A stretch of DNA of 64,000 bases from an uncultured Chitinophaga sp. (GTDB lineage Bacteria; Bacteroidota; Bacteroidia; Chitinophagales; Chitinophagaceae): NCBI RefSeq assembly GCF_937898475.1, contig NZ_CALEJS010000033.1:62001-126000 (forward strand). Direction: 5' to 3'. Made by a program: the position numbers and the translations under genes. Under the pieces are notes generated by a model that did not search any database, had not been told where the DNA came from, and saw only the letters and a list, made by a program, of their open reading frames with translations. This document shows positions 24,766 to 33,532 of this stretch, piece by piece (position 1 is the stretch's first letter; the number at the start of each line of letters is the position of its first letter).

Positions 24766-26263
24766 AATAAACGCCCCGGCCATCATAACCGCCGGCGCCT
24801 ATAAAGATATTTTTCATGAAGGCGCCGCGGCAGAATACCAGGCAGCTATCAGCGGCGCACGCCAACTGGTTAGCTCCTTTCTGCAGAACAACCGCCAGCC
24901 CTTCAGCGGCATCAGGCCCGACGAACTGCGGGCGCTGTTTGACCAGGTGGCATTTGATACACCGCTGCCCGATTATGACAGCCTCTTCCGCGAAGTGGAA
25001 ACATTATACGTCAATCATGCAACGGCTTTTCATCTCCCCCATTACATTGCCCACCTGAACTGCCCCATAGTGATACCCGCACTGGCCGCAGAAGTGCTCA
25101 TCGCTGCCATCAATTCCTCCCAGGATACCTGGGACCAGAGCGCTGGCGGCACACTCATGGAACAGAAACTGATCAGCTGGACCTGCAACGAGATCGGCTT
25201 CAGCAGCGATGCAGATGGCGTTTTCACTGCAGGCGGATCACAAAGCAACCTGATGGGCCTCCTGCTGGGCAGGGATCACTATGCGCGGGAATACCTGCAT
25301 CACAACATCCGGAAACACGGCCTGCCGCCCGAAGCGTCCCGCTTCAGGATCTTCGTTTCAGAAATGACCCACTTCAGTATACAGAACACCGTATCGCTGA
25401 TGGGATTAGGTGAACAATCTCTTGTAAAAGTGAAGACCGGCAGGGGCTTCCGCATAGATGCCGCCCAGCTGGAACAGGCCGTCAGAAAAGAGCTGGAACA
25501 GGGCAACCTGCCTATTGCCGTAGTAGCCACCGCAGGCACTACTGATTTTGGCAACATAGATCCCTTAGCAGCTATCAGTAAGATTGCATCGAGGTACAAA
25601 TTGTGGTTCCATGTAGATGCTGCCTATGGCTGCGGACTCCTGCTCTCTGCTAAATATCGCCACCTGCTGAACGGTATCGAAAAGGCCAATTCTGTTACTA
25701 CGGATTTTCACAAGGCATTTTTTCAGCCCATCAGCAGCAGCGCATTGCTGGTAAAGCACCACCAGTACCTGGACCTCATCACCCATCATGCTGATTACCT
25801 GAACCCGCAGGAAAATGACTTTGAAGGACTGAACCAGATCAACAAAACCATCACGCAAAGCACCCGCCGTTTTGATGCGCTGAAACTGTGGTGTACCCTG
25901 CGCCTGATGGGTAAACAGCAACTCGGAGAGTATACAGACACCATCATTGATACTACCAAAAGAACGGCCGCTATCATTGAACAGGATCCTGACTTTGAAC
26001 TGCTCACGCATTCAGACATCAGCGCGCTGGTGTTCCGCTATCTTCCCGCCGGTATAACAGACAACAGCACGGCCGATAAACTGAACCAGTATATCAAGAA
26101 GGAAATGTTCCAGGAAGGAAAAGCCATCGTAGCGGGCACCCGGGTGAATGACGCCTTCTACCTGAAATTCACATTACTGAACCCGATCACCAACATTGAT
26201 GATATACGCGATATACTGGGTATCATCAAACGGCATGGCAAAGCTTTTATCACTAAAAACTGA
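24740..26263 (+). CDS. PLP-dependent group II decarboxylase (DesA/DdC-like), siderophore biosynthesis
   Basis: The 507-residue protein shows the group II decarboxylase pattern: 'GVFTAGGSQSNLMGLLLGRD', 'STxxTH'-like 'SEMTHFSIQNTVSLMGLG', 'VVATAGTTDFGNIDPL', 'WFHVDAAYGCGLLLS' and the PLP-lysine segment 'NSVTTDFHKAFFQPISSS'. Relatives include diaminobutyrate decarboxylase and the lysine decarboxylase DesA of desferrioxamine synthesis. In this operon it should remove the carboxyl of lysine or hydroxylysine to give cadaverine or hydroxycadaverine. The start overlaps the GNAT gene, and the first NIS synthetase begins 5 bp after the stop, so translation is tightly coupled. Confidence 0.9.
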   Translation: MQANLIAPEINAPAIITAGAYKDIFHEGAAAEYQAAISGARQLVSSFLQNNRQPFSGIRPDELRALFDQVAFDTPLPDYDSLFREVETLYVNHATAFHLPHYIAHLNCPIVIPALAAEVLIAAINSSQDTWDQSAGGTLMEQKLISWTCNEIGFSSDADGVFTAGGSQSNLMGLLLGRDHYAREYLHHNIRKHGLPPEASRFRIFVSEMTHFSIQNTVSLMGLGEQSLVKVKTGRGFRIDAAQLEQAVRKELEQGNLPIAVVATAGTTDFGNIDPLAAISKIASRYKLWFHVDAAYGCGLLLSAKYRHLLNGIEKANSVTTDFHKAFFQPISSSALLVKHHQYLDLITHHADYLNPQENDFEGLNQINKTITQSTRRFDALKLWCTLRLMGKQQLGEYTDTIIDTTKRTAAIIEQDPDFELLTHSDISALVFRYLPAGITDNSTADKLNQYIKKEMFQEGKAIVAGTRVNDAFYLKFTLLNPITNIDDIRDILGIIKRHGKAFITKN

Positions 26264-26268
26264 AAACA

Positions 26269-28098
26269 ATGCAACCTCCTATAAACGTGTCTCCGGAACA
26301 GGCGGCAGCCCACCTGCAGCCGGAAGTATGGCAGCAGGTGAACCGGCTGCACCTCCGCAAGATCCTCTGTGAATTTGCTCATGAGCTGATCATCCATCCC
26401 CAGCTGCAATACAGCGAGAACGGATGGGGCTATTATAAACTGCCGGCAGACATTCCCGGCATTGAATACCGTTTCCGCGCCAGGATACTGAGCCTGGATC
26501 ACTGGTATATTGATACGGCCTCCATTGAGAAATACGTAAACAATGTAAGCGTAACACCGGAGTCCATCCCCTTCATCATCGAGCTCCGCGAAACCATAGG
26601 CATCAGCGAAACCGTTATGCCCGTTTATCTCGAAGAGATCAACAGTACGCTCTGCGGCAGTGCCTACATGCACACCTATAACAAGCGTACTGCCAGGGAA
26701 CTGGCGGTGGCCGGTTACCAGGTGATAGAACAGGCCATGATGGCCGGACATCCCTGCTTTGTGGCCAACAATGGGCGTATAGGCTTTGATGCTACTGATT
26801 ACCGCCAATATGCGCCCGAAGCGGCTGATCCTTTTGCACTGATCTGGGTGGCGGCACACCGCAGCAGAACAGGCTATGCAGGCGTTACAGCTCTTAGCTA
26901 TGAACAGCTGATACAGGAAGAGCTGGGCGATGATACCCTCGCCGCTTTTAACGGCATATTGGAAAATATGGGACTGCTTCCGGCAGACTATTACTTCATT
27001 CCCATTCACCCCTGGCAATGGTGCAATAAACTGGCACAACTCTTTGCGGAAGATATTTCCGAAAGAAAATTGGTGTTCCTGGGTTATGGGCAGGATCAAT
27101 ACCTGCCGCAGCAATCCATCCGCACCTTTTACAATGTGACCTCACCGGGAAGACGCTATACCAAAACTTCCCTGTCTATCCTGAACATGGGCTTCATGCG
27201 CGGGCTACATGCCAGCTTTGTGCTGACCGCCCCGGCCATCAGCGAATGGGTGAACGCAATAATAGAAAACGATATCTACCTGAGAAGAAAAGGCTTTGTG
27301 CTGTTACAGGAAGTAGCTGCCGTGGGTTATACCAACCCGCATTACGCCAGCATCATCAAAGACGATAACTCCTCCTACAACGGTATGCTCTCTGCCCTCT
27401 GGCGCGAAAGTCCGAAGAACCGGCTGAAACCCGGGCAACGCTTAATGACCATGGCCGCCCTGCTGCATGTAGACAGCTACGGCAACGCCCTGCTGCCAGA
27501 GCTGATCAAAGTCTCCGGGCTCAGCACCGAAGCCTGGCTGCAACGCTACCTGGATGTGTATTTAAGTCCGCTGCTGCACTGCTACTACTATCACGATATG
27601 CGCTTTATGCCGCATGGCGAAAACCTGATCCTGATCCTGGAAGATCACATTCCCGTGGGCGCTATCATGAAAGACATCGGCGAAGAAATAGCTGTGCTGA
27701 ACAAAAACATTCCCATGCCGGATAACGTGAAGCAGATCTACATGCATGTAGCCGAAGAGCTGCGGATCCTTTCCATCTTCACACAGGCCTTCGACTGCTT
27801 CTTCCGTTTCCTGCAACAGATACTGGTAGAACATGCGGGCTTCGCAGAAGAAGCATTCTGGCAGCTGGTGGCCAATTGTATCCTGGCCTACCAGCAACAG
27901 CATCCGGAACTGCAGGATAAATTTAACCGCATCAACCTGTTTGCGCCGGAGATCACCAAAACCTGTCTGAACCGCCTGCAGATCCGTAACAACCGCAAAA
28001 TGGTAGATCATATGTACAATCCTTTCAAGAGCCAGCAATTTGCAGGCACATTGAAAAACCCCATGACCAAACATCAGCAGCAACTGACATTGGTTTAA
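26269..28098 (+). CDS. NIS siderophore synthetase, IucA/IucC family (first copy, DesD-like)
   Basis: The 609-residue protein has the full IucA/IucC pattern. 'GHPCFVANNGRIGF' near residue 162 corresponds to the nucleotide-binding 'GHPxHPxxKxRxG' loop, here of the AlcC/DesD variety. 'YYFIPIHPWQW', 'YLPQQSIRTFYN' and 'TKTSLSILNMGFMR' follow, then 'RFMPHGENLILILEDHIPVG' with the catalytic HGEN and 'AIMKDIGEE'. A C-terminal FhuF-like iron-transporter domain closes the protein. Such enzymes adenylate a carboxylate and join it to an amine or hydroxylamine; DesD and AlcC oligomerise and cyclise N-hydroxy-N-succinyl diamines. It is followed by a paralogue after heptad repeat E. Confidence 0.92.
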   Translation: MQPPINVSPEQAAAHLQPEVWQQVNRLHLRKILCEFAHELIIHPQLQYSENGWGYYKLPADIPGIEYRFRARILSLDHWYIDTASIEKYVNNVSVTPESIPFIIELRETIGISETVMPVYLEEINSTLCGSAYMHTYNKRTARELAVAGYQVIEQAMMAGHPCFVANNGRIGFDATDYRQYAPEAADPFALIWVAAHRSRTGYAGVTALSYEQLIQEELGDDTLAAFNGILENMGLLPADYYFIPIHPWQWCNKLAQLFAEDISERKLVFLGYGQDQYLPQQSIRTFYNVTSPGRRYTKTSLSILNMGFMRGLHASFVLTAPAISEWVNAIIENDIYLRRKGFVLLQEVAAVGYTNPHYASIIKDDNSSYNGMLSALWRESPKNRLKPGQRLMTMAALLHVDSYGNALLPELIKVSGLSTEAWLQRYLDVYLSPLLHCYYYHDMRFMPHGENLILILEDHIPVGAIMKDIGEEIAVLNKNIPMPDNVKQIYMHVAEELRILSIFTQAFDCFFRFLQQILVEHAGFAEEAFWQLVANCILAYQQQHPELQDKFNRINLFAPEITKTCLNRLQIRNNRKMVDHMYNPFKSQQFAGTLKNPMTKHQQQLTLV

Positions 28099-28185
28099 AA
28101 GGTTTGATGGTTTAAAAGTTTGATAGTGTCCGGAACAGGTTGGCGGCCTTCAAACCTTCAAACGATCAAACTTTCAAACGGTTAA
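28099..28185. repeat. Heptad inverted repeat, copy E, inside the siderophore operon
   Basis: GGTTTGATGG..AAAGTTTGA and CCTTCAAACCTTCAAAC form the arms. It separates the two NIS synthetase genes, and is the only copy lying inside an apparent operon. The hairpin could lower read-through or set a processing site between the paralogues. Confidence 0.75.
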
Positions 28186-28210
28186 AATTGAAAATGTAAA
28201 GCATTCAAAA

Positions 28211-30013
28211 ATGAGAAAGACAAACATAGAAGCAGGCCATAATGCTGCCGTGTGGGAAAAAGTGACCCGCCTGCACATCAGCAAAATAATTGCCGAGTTA
28301 TCACATGAGGGGATCTTACAGCCGCAGCTACAGTCAATGCAGAACGGCTGGAGGTATTACCGCCTCCGGATAGAACGGCTGCAAACGGAATACCGATTCA
28401 AAGCAAAGGTGATGAGCCTGCAGCATTGGGTAGTAGATCCCGCGTCCATAGAAAAAATAGTGGCCGGCGATACCGCCAGACTGGAAGCAATGCGCTGTAT
28501 CATTGAACTGAACGACCAGATCGGGATTGCCCCCGAATCCCTGCCGGATTATATGGAAGAAGTGGCGGGTACACTGTATGCCAGCGCGTATATACATGGC
28601 AGTGATGCCTTGTCTGCTGAAGCGCTGGCACAAGCGGACTACCAGACCATTGAACGCGCTATGACCGGTCACCCGCGTTTCATTATCAATAACGGACGTA
28701 TCGGTTTTGATATGGATGACTATGCGCAATATGCGCCCGAAGCCGCCGCTCCGCTTAGCCTGGTATGGCTGGCCGGGCATAAAAGCCGTGCGGAGTTCTC
28801 CAGTATCGGCGAACTGAACTACCAACAACTGCTGGAGCATGAGCTGAGTGCAGCAGATATTGCCGGCTTTAATGAACGCCTGCGCAGCAAAGGGCTTGAT
28901 CCTGCAGATTACTATTTTATGCCCGTACATCCCTGGCAGTGGTATAATAAACTGCTGAACATCCTGGCGCCGGATATTGCCGCCAACAGGCTGGTATGCC
29001 TGGGCTACAGCGAAGATAAATATCTGCCCCAGCAGTCCATTCGTACGTTCTTCAATAACAGCCAGCCGCAGAAGTACTACGTAAAGACTGCCCTGGCCAT
29101 TCTCAATATGGGTTATGTGCGCATTCTCTCCCCTTACTTCATGCGCACCACACCGGCTATCAATGAATGGGTGCATGCAATTGTAACGGCAGATCCTTAC
29201 CTGCGGCAGCAGGGCTTCTGCGTGCTGCGTGAAGTAGCGGCCGTAGGTTACACCAATCAGTACTATGAAGCAGCGCTGCAGGCAGATAGTCCATATAAAA
29301 AGATGCTGGCCGCTCTCTGGCGGGAAAGTCCTGTATCAATGCTGCAACCCGGACAGCGGCTTACTACCATGGCGGCACTCTTACATACCGATACCAGCGG
29401 CAATACCCTGCTTCCAGAGCTGGTGAAGGCATCGGGCCTGGCCACCAGCGCCTGGGTACGGCAATACCTGCGCTGCTATCTGCATCCGCTGCTGCATTGT
29501 TTTTACCAGTATGATATGGTGTTTATGCCGCATGGCGAGAACATTGTGCTGGTACTGGAAAATAATGTTCCGGTGCGCGCCATCATGAAAGACATCGGCG
29601 AAGAAGTAACGCTGATGAACACCCGTATCAGCCTGCCCGAAAATGCCCGGCGCATACAGGTGGAAGTACCAGATGAACTGCGCACGCGGCCTATCTTTAC
29701 CCAGCTGTTTGACGGCATCTTCCGCTTTATTGCTGCTATTCTTGATGAGCAGCATGATCTGCCGGAGCCACACTTCTGGCAGCTGGTAGCGGCAGGTATC
29801 CGGGAGTACCAGCAACAGCATCCGGCGCTGAAAGAAAAATTCGCTAAGTATGATCTCTTTGCAGAACGTATTGCCCCGGATGCACTGAACCGCATGCAGA
29901 TACTTAACAGCAGGAAACTGCGTGACAGGTCCAACCCATTTGATGTTCCCACCATTGGCGTAGTGGAAAACCCGGTTGCCAGGTGCTCACCCATTTCAAA
30001 CATGCCACAATGA
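28211..30013 (+). CDS. NIS siderophore synthetase, IucA/IucC family (second copy, DesD-like)
   Basis: The 600-residue protein is collinear with the preceding synthetase over its whole length: 'GHPRFIINNGRIGFD', 'YYFMPVHPWQWYNKLL', 'YLPQQSIRTFFNN', 'YVKTALAILNMGYVR', 'VFMPHGENIVLVLENNVPVR' and 'AIMKDIGEE'. All catalytic segments are present in both copies, so neither looks decayed. Two synthetases could divide the work into a first condensation and a final macrocyclisation, or accept different acyl units. Its stop overlaps the next gene's ATG (ATGA at 30010-30013). Confidence 0.92.
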   Translation: MRKTNIEAGHNAAVWEKVTRLHISKIIAELSHEGILQPQLQSMQNGWRYYRLRIERLQTEYRFKAKVMSLQHWVVDPASIEKIVAGDTARLEAMRCIIELNDQIGIAPESLPDYMEEVAGTLYASAYIHGSDALSAEALAQADYQTIERAMTGHPRFIINNGRIGFDMDDYAQYAPEAAAPLSLVWLAGHKSRAEFSSIGELNYQQLLEHELSAADIAGFNERLRSKGLDPADYYFMPVHPWQWYNKLLNILAPDIAANRLVCLGYSEDKYLPQQSIRTFFNNSQPQKYYVKTALAILNMGYVRILSPYFMRTTPAINEWVHAIVTADPYLRQQGFCVLREVAAVGYTNQYYEAALQADSPYKKMLAALWRESPVSMLQPGQRLTTMAALLHTDTSGNTLLPELVKASGLATSAWVRQYLRCYLHPLLHCFYQYDMVFMPHGENIVLVLENNVPVRAIMKDIGEEVTLMNTRISLPENARRIQVEVPDELRTRPIFTQLFDGIFRFIAAILDEQHDLPEPHFWQLVAAGIREYQQQHPALKEKFAKYDLFAERIAPDALNRMQILNSRKLRDRSNPFDVPTIGVVENPVARCSPISNMPQ

Positions 30014-32163
30014 AAATAACCATCTGTATACTCTCCGTCTGCTGCGCATTCAGCGCCCGTGCACAACTGGCGGCCCACAATACCATCGCCTTATCCTACC
30101 CGCCAACGGAAAAGGCAGCTATTACCGATAATTACTTCGGCACCCTCATCTCCGACCCCTACCGCTGGCTGGAAAATGATACCGCTGTAAAGGTGAGGCA
30201 ATGGATCGCGGCACAAAACCAGCTGACCAACACATACCTTGACCAGATCCCCTTTCGCAGCGCCATCAGGAAGCGACTGGAAGACACCTGGAACTACGCA
30301 CGCGAAACACCGCCCGTAAAAGCTGGTGAATACTACTTCTTTACCCGCAACAACGGCATCCAGCCGCAAAATGTCTGGTATCTCAGGAAAGGAACCGATG
30401 GGCCGGAAGAAATACTGCTGGACCCCAACCAGTTGTCTGCTGATGGCACTGCAGCAGTCAGCATGCTGGGATTCTCAAAAAACAAACGCTACCTGGCCTA
30501 TGCAGTTGCCACCAGCGGTTCTGACTGGAACACCATCTACATCATGGATATGCACGCACGGCAAACCCTGCCCGATGCATTGAAATGGGTGAAATTCCCC
30601 CGCGCCGCCTGGAAAGGCAATGGCTTCTACTACAGCCGCTACCCCACCCCCGCAAATGGCACGGAGCTTTCCGCCAGCAATCGCCTGAACCAGGTGTACT
30701 ATCACCGCGTTGGACAAGAACAAGTAACAGACAGTTTGGTATTTGAAGACCGCCAACATCCTGCACTGAGCGTAGCTGCCTGGGTAACGGCAGATGAACG
30801 CTTCCTGCTCATCTCTGCCCTGCCGGGCTCTTTCCTGGGCTTTAAGCTGACCACCTCAACGGGCAATGCATTGTTCTGCCAGGACCTTTCCGTTAAAGGC
30901 AGCCGTATACAGCCTTTGATCAAAGGCTATGAACACCACAACATCGTTGTGGATAACATCGGCGAAAAGCTGCTGCTGCAAACAGATACCGATGCGCCCA
31001 ATAACCAGCTGGTACTGGTAGATCCGGCCAGACCGGATAAACAGTACTGGCAGCCTATCATCCCTGAACAACAGGAATCACTGGAAAACATAGAGACCGG
31101 TGGCGGTTACCTCTGGGCCTTCTACCTCAAAGATGCCAGTACGCTCATCAGGCAATATGATTACCGCGGCCATCGCATCCGCGATCTGCAGCTGCCCGCC
31201 ATCGGCACGGCTGCTGGACTGGCAGGAGAAAAGACCGACAAAACTCTATTCTTCACCTTCACCAATTTCACTACACCGGTGAATGTGTACCAACTTGATG
31301 TTGCCAGCGGTCAATCCTCCCTTTACCGTAAAGCGGATTATAAAGGCCCCACCGATGGCTTTGTTACCAAAGATGCATTCATTACCTCCAAAGACGGTAC
31401 CCGGGTGCATATATTCATTGTACATAAAACAGGTATTACCTTAAATGGCAATAACCCCGTGTTCATACAGGGACATGGCGGCTTTAAACGCAACCTGACT
31501 CCCTTCTTCAACGTAGCCAGGATGCTGTTCCTCGAAAACGGCGGCATCTATGTGCAGCCCAACCTGCGGGGCGGCAACGAGTATGGAGAAGCCTGGCACC
31601 GGGGCGGTATGCGGCAGAACAGGCAGCATGCCTATGATGACTTTATCGCCACCACCGAATACCTCATCAAAACAGGGTACACCAGGCCCGCGCGCATCGC
31701 CATTACCGGTATTTCTACCGGCGCCGTAATGGTAGGCGCTGTTATTAACCAGCGGCCGGAGCTTTTTAAAGTAGCCGTTGCCGTTGCAGGCAAAATGGAT
31801 ATGCTGCGCTATCACCGGTTCACCATCGGCAGCAGCTGGTCTGAAGAATATGGTACCAGCGAGCACCCTGACCAGTTTGCTTACCTGGTAAAATACTCTC
31901 CCCTGCACAATATCAAAGCCGGCACTACCTACCCTGCCGTACTGGTGCTTACCGGGGATCATGACGATACCGTAGTACCCGCGCATTCTTACAAATACAT
32001 CGCCACCCTGCAGGAAAAACAGGCGGGAAACAATCCGGCTCTCATCCGTATAGACCGCAATTCCGGTCACGGGCCAGGCAAACCCACCACCAAACTGATC
32101 GAAGAAGCGGCAGATGCCTGGAGCTTTATATACCAGCAGCTGGACATAGAATGGCCGCATTAA
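30010..32163 (+). CDS. Secreted prolyl-oligopeptidase-family (S9A) serine hydrolase in the siderophore operon
   Basis: The ATG at 30010 gives 717 residues, with a signal peptide of about 19 residues (MKITICILSVCCAFSARAQ). The N-terminal seven-bladed propeller begins after 'DPYRWLENDTAVKVRQWI', the S9A landmark. The hydrolase domain carries the nucleophile Ser in 'AITGISTGAVMVG' (usual GGSNGG is changed to GISTGA), the Asp in 'LTGDHDDTVVPAHSYK' and the His in 'NSGHGPGKP'. It is likely periplasmic. Translational coupling to the second NIS synthetase suggests a role on the siderophore, for example hydrolysing it to release iron or processing a precursor; this is inference. Confidence 0.88.
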   Translation: MKITICILSVCCAFSARAQLAAHNTIALSYPPTEKAAITDNYFGTLISDPYRWLENDTAVKVRQWIAAQNQLTNTYLDQIPFRSAIRKRLEDTWNYARETPPVKAGEYYFFTRNNGIQPQNVWYLRKGTDGPEEILLDPNQLSADGTAAVSMLGFSKNKRYLAYAVATSGSDWNTIYIMDMHARQTLPDALKWVKFPRAAWKGNGFYYSRYPTPANGTELSASNRLNQVYYHRVGQEQVTDSLVFEDRQHPALSVAAWVTADERFLLISALPGSFLGFKLTTSTGNALFCQDLSVKGSRIQPLIKGYEHHNIVVDNIGEKLLLQTDTDAPNNQLVLVDPARPDKQYWQPIIPEQQESLENIETGGGYLWAFYLKDASTLIRQYDYRGHRIRDLQLPAIGTAAGLAGEKTDKTLFFTFTNFTTPVNVYQLDVASGQSSLYRKADYKGPTDGFVTKDAFITSKDGTRVHIFIVHKTGITLNGNNPVFIQGHGGFKRNLTPFFNVARMLFLENGGIYVQPNLRGGNEYGEAWHRGGMRQNRQHAYDDFIATTEYLIKTGYTRPARIAITGISTGAVMVGAVINQRPELFKVAVAVAGKMDMLRYHRFTIGSSWSEEYGTSEHPDQFAYLVKYSPLHNIKAGTTYPAVLVLTGDHDDTVVPAHSYKYIATLQEKQAGNNPALIRIDRNSGHGPGKPTTKLIEEAADAWSFIYQQLDIEWPH

Positions 32164-32188
32164 TTCATCACCTTACAAAAACTTTATC

Positions 32189-33499
32189 ATGCATACCCAA
32201 CAGATCTATTCTATTATCGGCATCGGCATCGGGCCTTTTAACCTGGGACTAGCCGCCCTGCTCGAACCAGTGCAGGAAGTAAATGCCCTGTTCTTTGACC
32301 AGACAGACGCATTTGACTGGCACCCCGGGCTGATGCTGCAGCACACCACCCTACAGGATCCTTTTATGGGTACCGACCTGGTAACCATGGCAGATCCTAC
32401 CAGCCGTTTCAGCTTCCTTAACTTCCTGAAAAAAACAGGCAGGCTGTTCCAGTTCTTTATACGGCACGACTTCTACATGCTGCGCCGCGAGTACAACATA
32501 TACTGCAAATGGGTGGCAGCACAGCTGCCTAACTGCCGCTTCTCTCACCGGGTTACAAAAGTGACATATACAGAAGGCCTTTACCAGGTAACCGTTTCGC
32601 ATACACGTACCGGTGAAACCACTACCTACCAGGCGGAAAGACTGGTGATCGGCACCGGTACACAGCCATATATGCCCCCCTTCATTGATAATAACAGGCT
32701 GCCGGGTGTGATCCATTCCTCCGAATATCTCAGCGCAAAGAAAGACATCCTGCAGCAGGGATCACTGACCATTGTAGGTTCCGGGCAAAGCGCCGCAGAA
32801 GTGTTCTACGACCTGTTGCCCGAAGCACAAAACGGTTTCCGCCTGCATTGGTTCACCCGCTCTGACCGCTTCTTCCCCATGGAGCATTCCAAGCTTACAC
32901 TGGAGATCAGCTCCCCGGACTATGTCAGCTATTTTTACCGGCTGCCGGCAGACCGGCGGGCCAGTATATTGCGTACCCAAAATTCCCTTTCCAAAGGCAT
33001 TAACTACAGCCTGATAGACCAGATCTATGATATGCTGTATGAAATGACCGTTGGTGGTAAAAAAGTGCCTGTACAGCTGCGCGCCAACTGCGAGCTAACC
33101 AGCATTACCCCTGCCCTGCAGGATAAACTGTATACACTGCAGTTCATGCAGCTGCAGCAGCAGACCCCCTTTTCTCACCAGGCATCTTCCATCCTGCTGG
33201 CTACCGGTTACCGGTATAACGAACCCGCCTTCCTGCAGGGCATTAGTGAACGCATCTGCCGTATGCACAATGGCGCTTTTGATGTGCAACGCAACTATAC
33301 AATAGATGTGAACGGACAGGAGATCTTCCTACAGAACGCAGAAACCCATACGCATGGTTTTACCGCGCCCGACCTGAGCATGGGGGCCTATCGCAATTCA
33401 TGGATCATCAACACCATCACCGGCAGAGAGATCTATCACCCGGAAGAAAGGATCGCCTACCAGGACTTTGGCGTAACAGCGCTCCCGCAGCCTGTATGA
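32189..33499 (+). CDS. L-lysine/diamine N-hydroxylase (IucD/AlcA/DesB-like flavin monooxygenase)
   Basis: The 436-residue protein starts MHTQQIYSIIGIGIGPFNLG, with the FAD-binding GxGxxx motif and the 'PFNL' typical of this family. Then come 'FHWHPGLMLQ'-like 'DWHPGLMLQHTTLQDPFMGT', the NADPH-binding 'IVGSGQSAAEVFYDLLP', 'NSLSKGINYSLIDQIY' and the C-terminal 'LLATGYRYNEPAF' FAD/substrate motif. These NADPH-dependent enzymes hydroxylate the terminal amine of lysine, ornithine, putrescine or cadaverine. In this operon the substrate should be cadaverine or hydroxycadaverine. It lies 25 bp after the hydrolase gene. Confidence 0.92.
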   Translation: MHTQQIYSIIGIGIGPFNLGLAALLEPVQEVNALFFDQTDAFDWHPGLMLQHTTLQDPFMGTDLVTMADPTSRFSFLNFLKKTGRLFQFFIRHDFYMLRREYNIYCKWVAAQLPNCRFSHRVTKVTYTEGLYQVTVSHTRTGETTTYQAERLVIGTGTQPYMPPFIDNNRLPGVIHSSEYLSAKKDILQQGSLTIVGSGQSAAEVFYDLLPEAQNGFRLHWFTRSDRFFPMEHSKLTLEISSPDYVSYFYRLPADRRASILRTQNSLSKGINYSLIDQIYDMLYEMTVGGKKVPVQLRANCELTSITPALQDKLYTLQFMQLQQQTPFSHQASSILLATGYRYNEPAFLQGISERICRMHNGAFDVQRNYTIDVNGQEIFLQNAETHTHGFTAPDLSMGAYRNSWIINTITGREIYHPEERIAYQDFGVTALPQPV

Positions 33500-33532
33500 T
33501 GCGCAAGCCCTCCACCCTTTAAACTCACTATC

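Noticed and set aside
26158..27114. 318-codon minus-strand frame opposite the decarboxylase and first NIS synthetase
   Set aside because: Antisense to the end of one real gene and the start of another; composition reflects the opposite strand.
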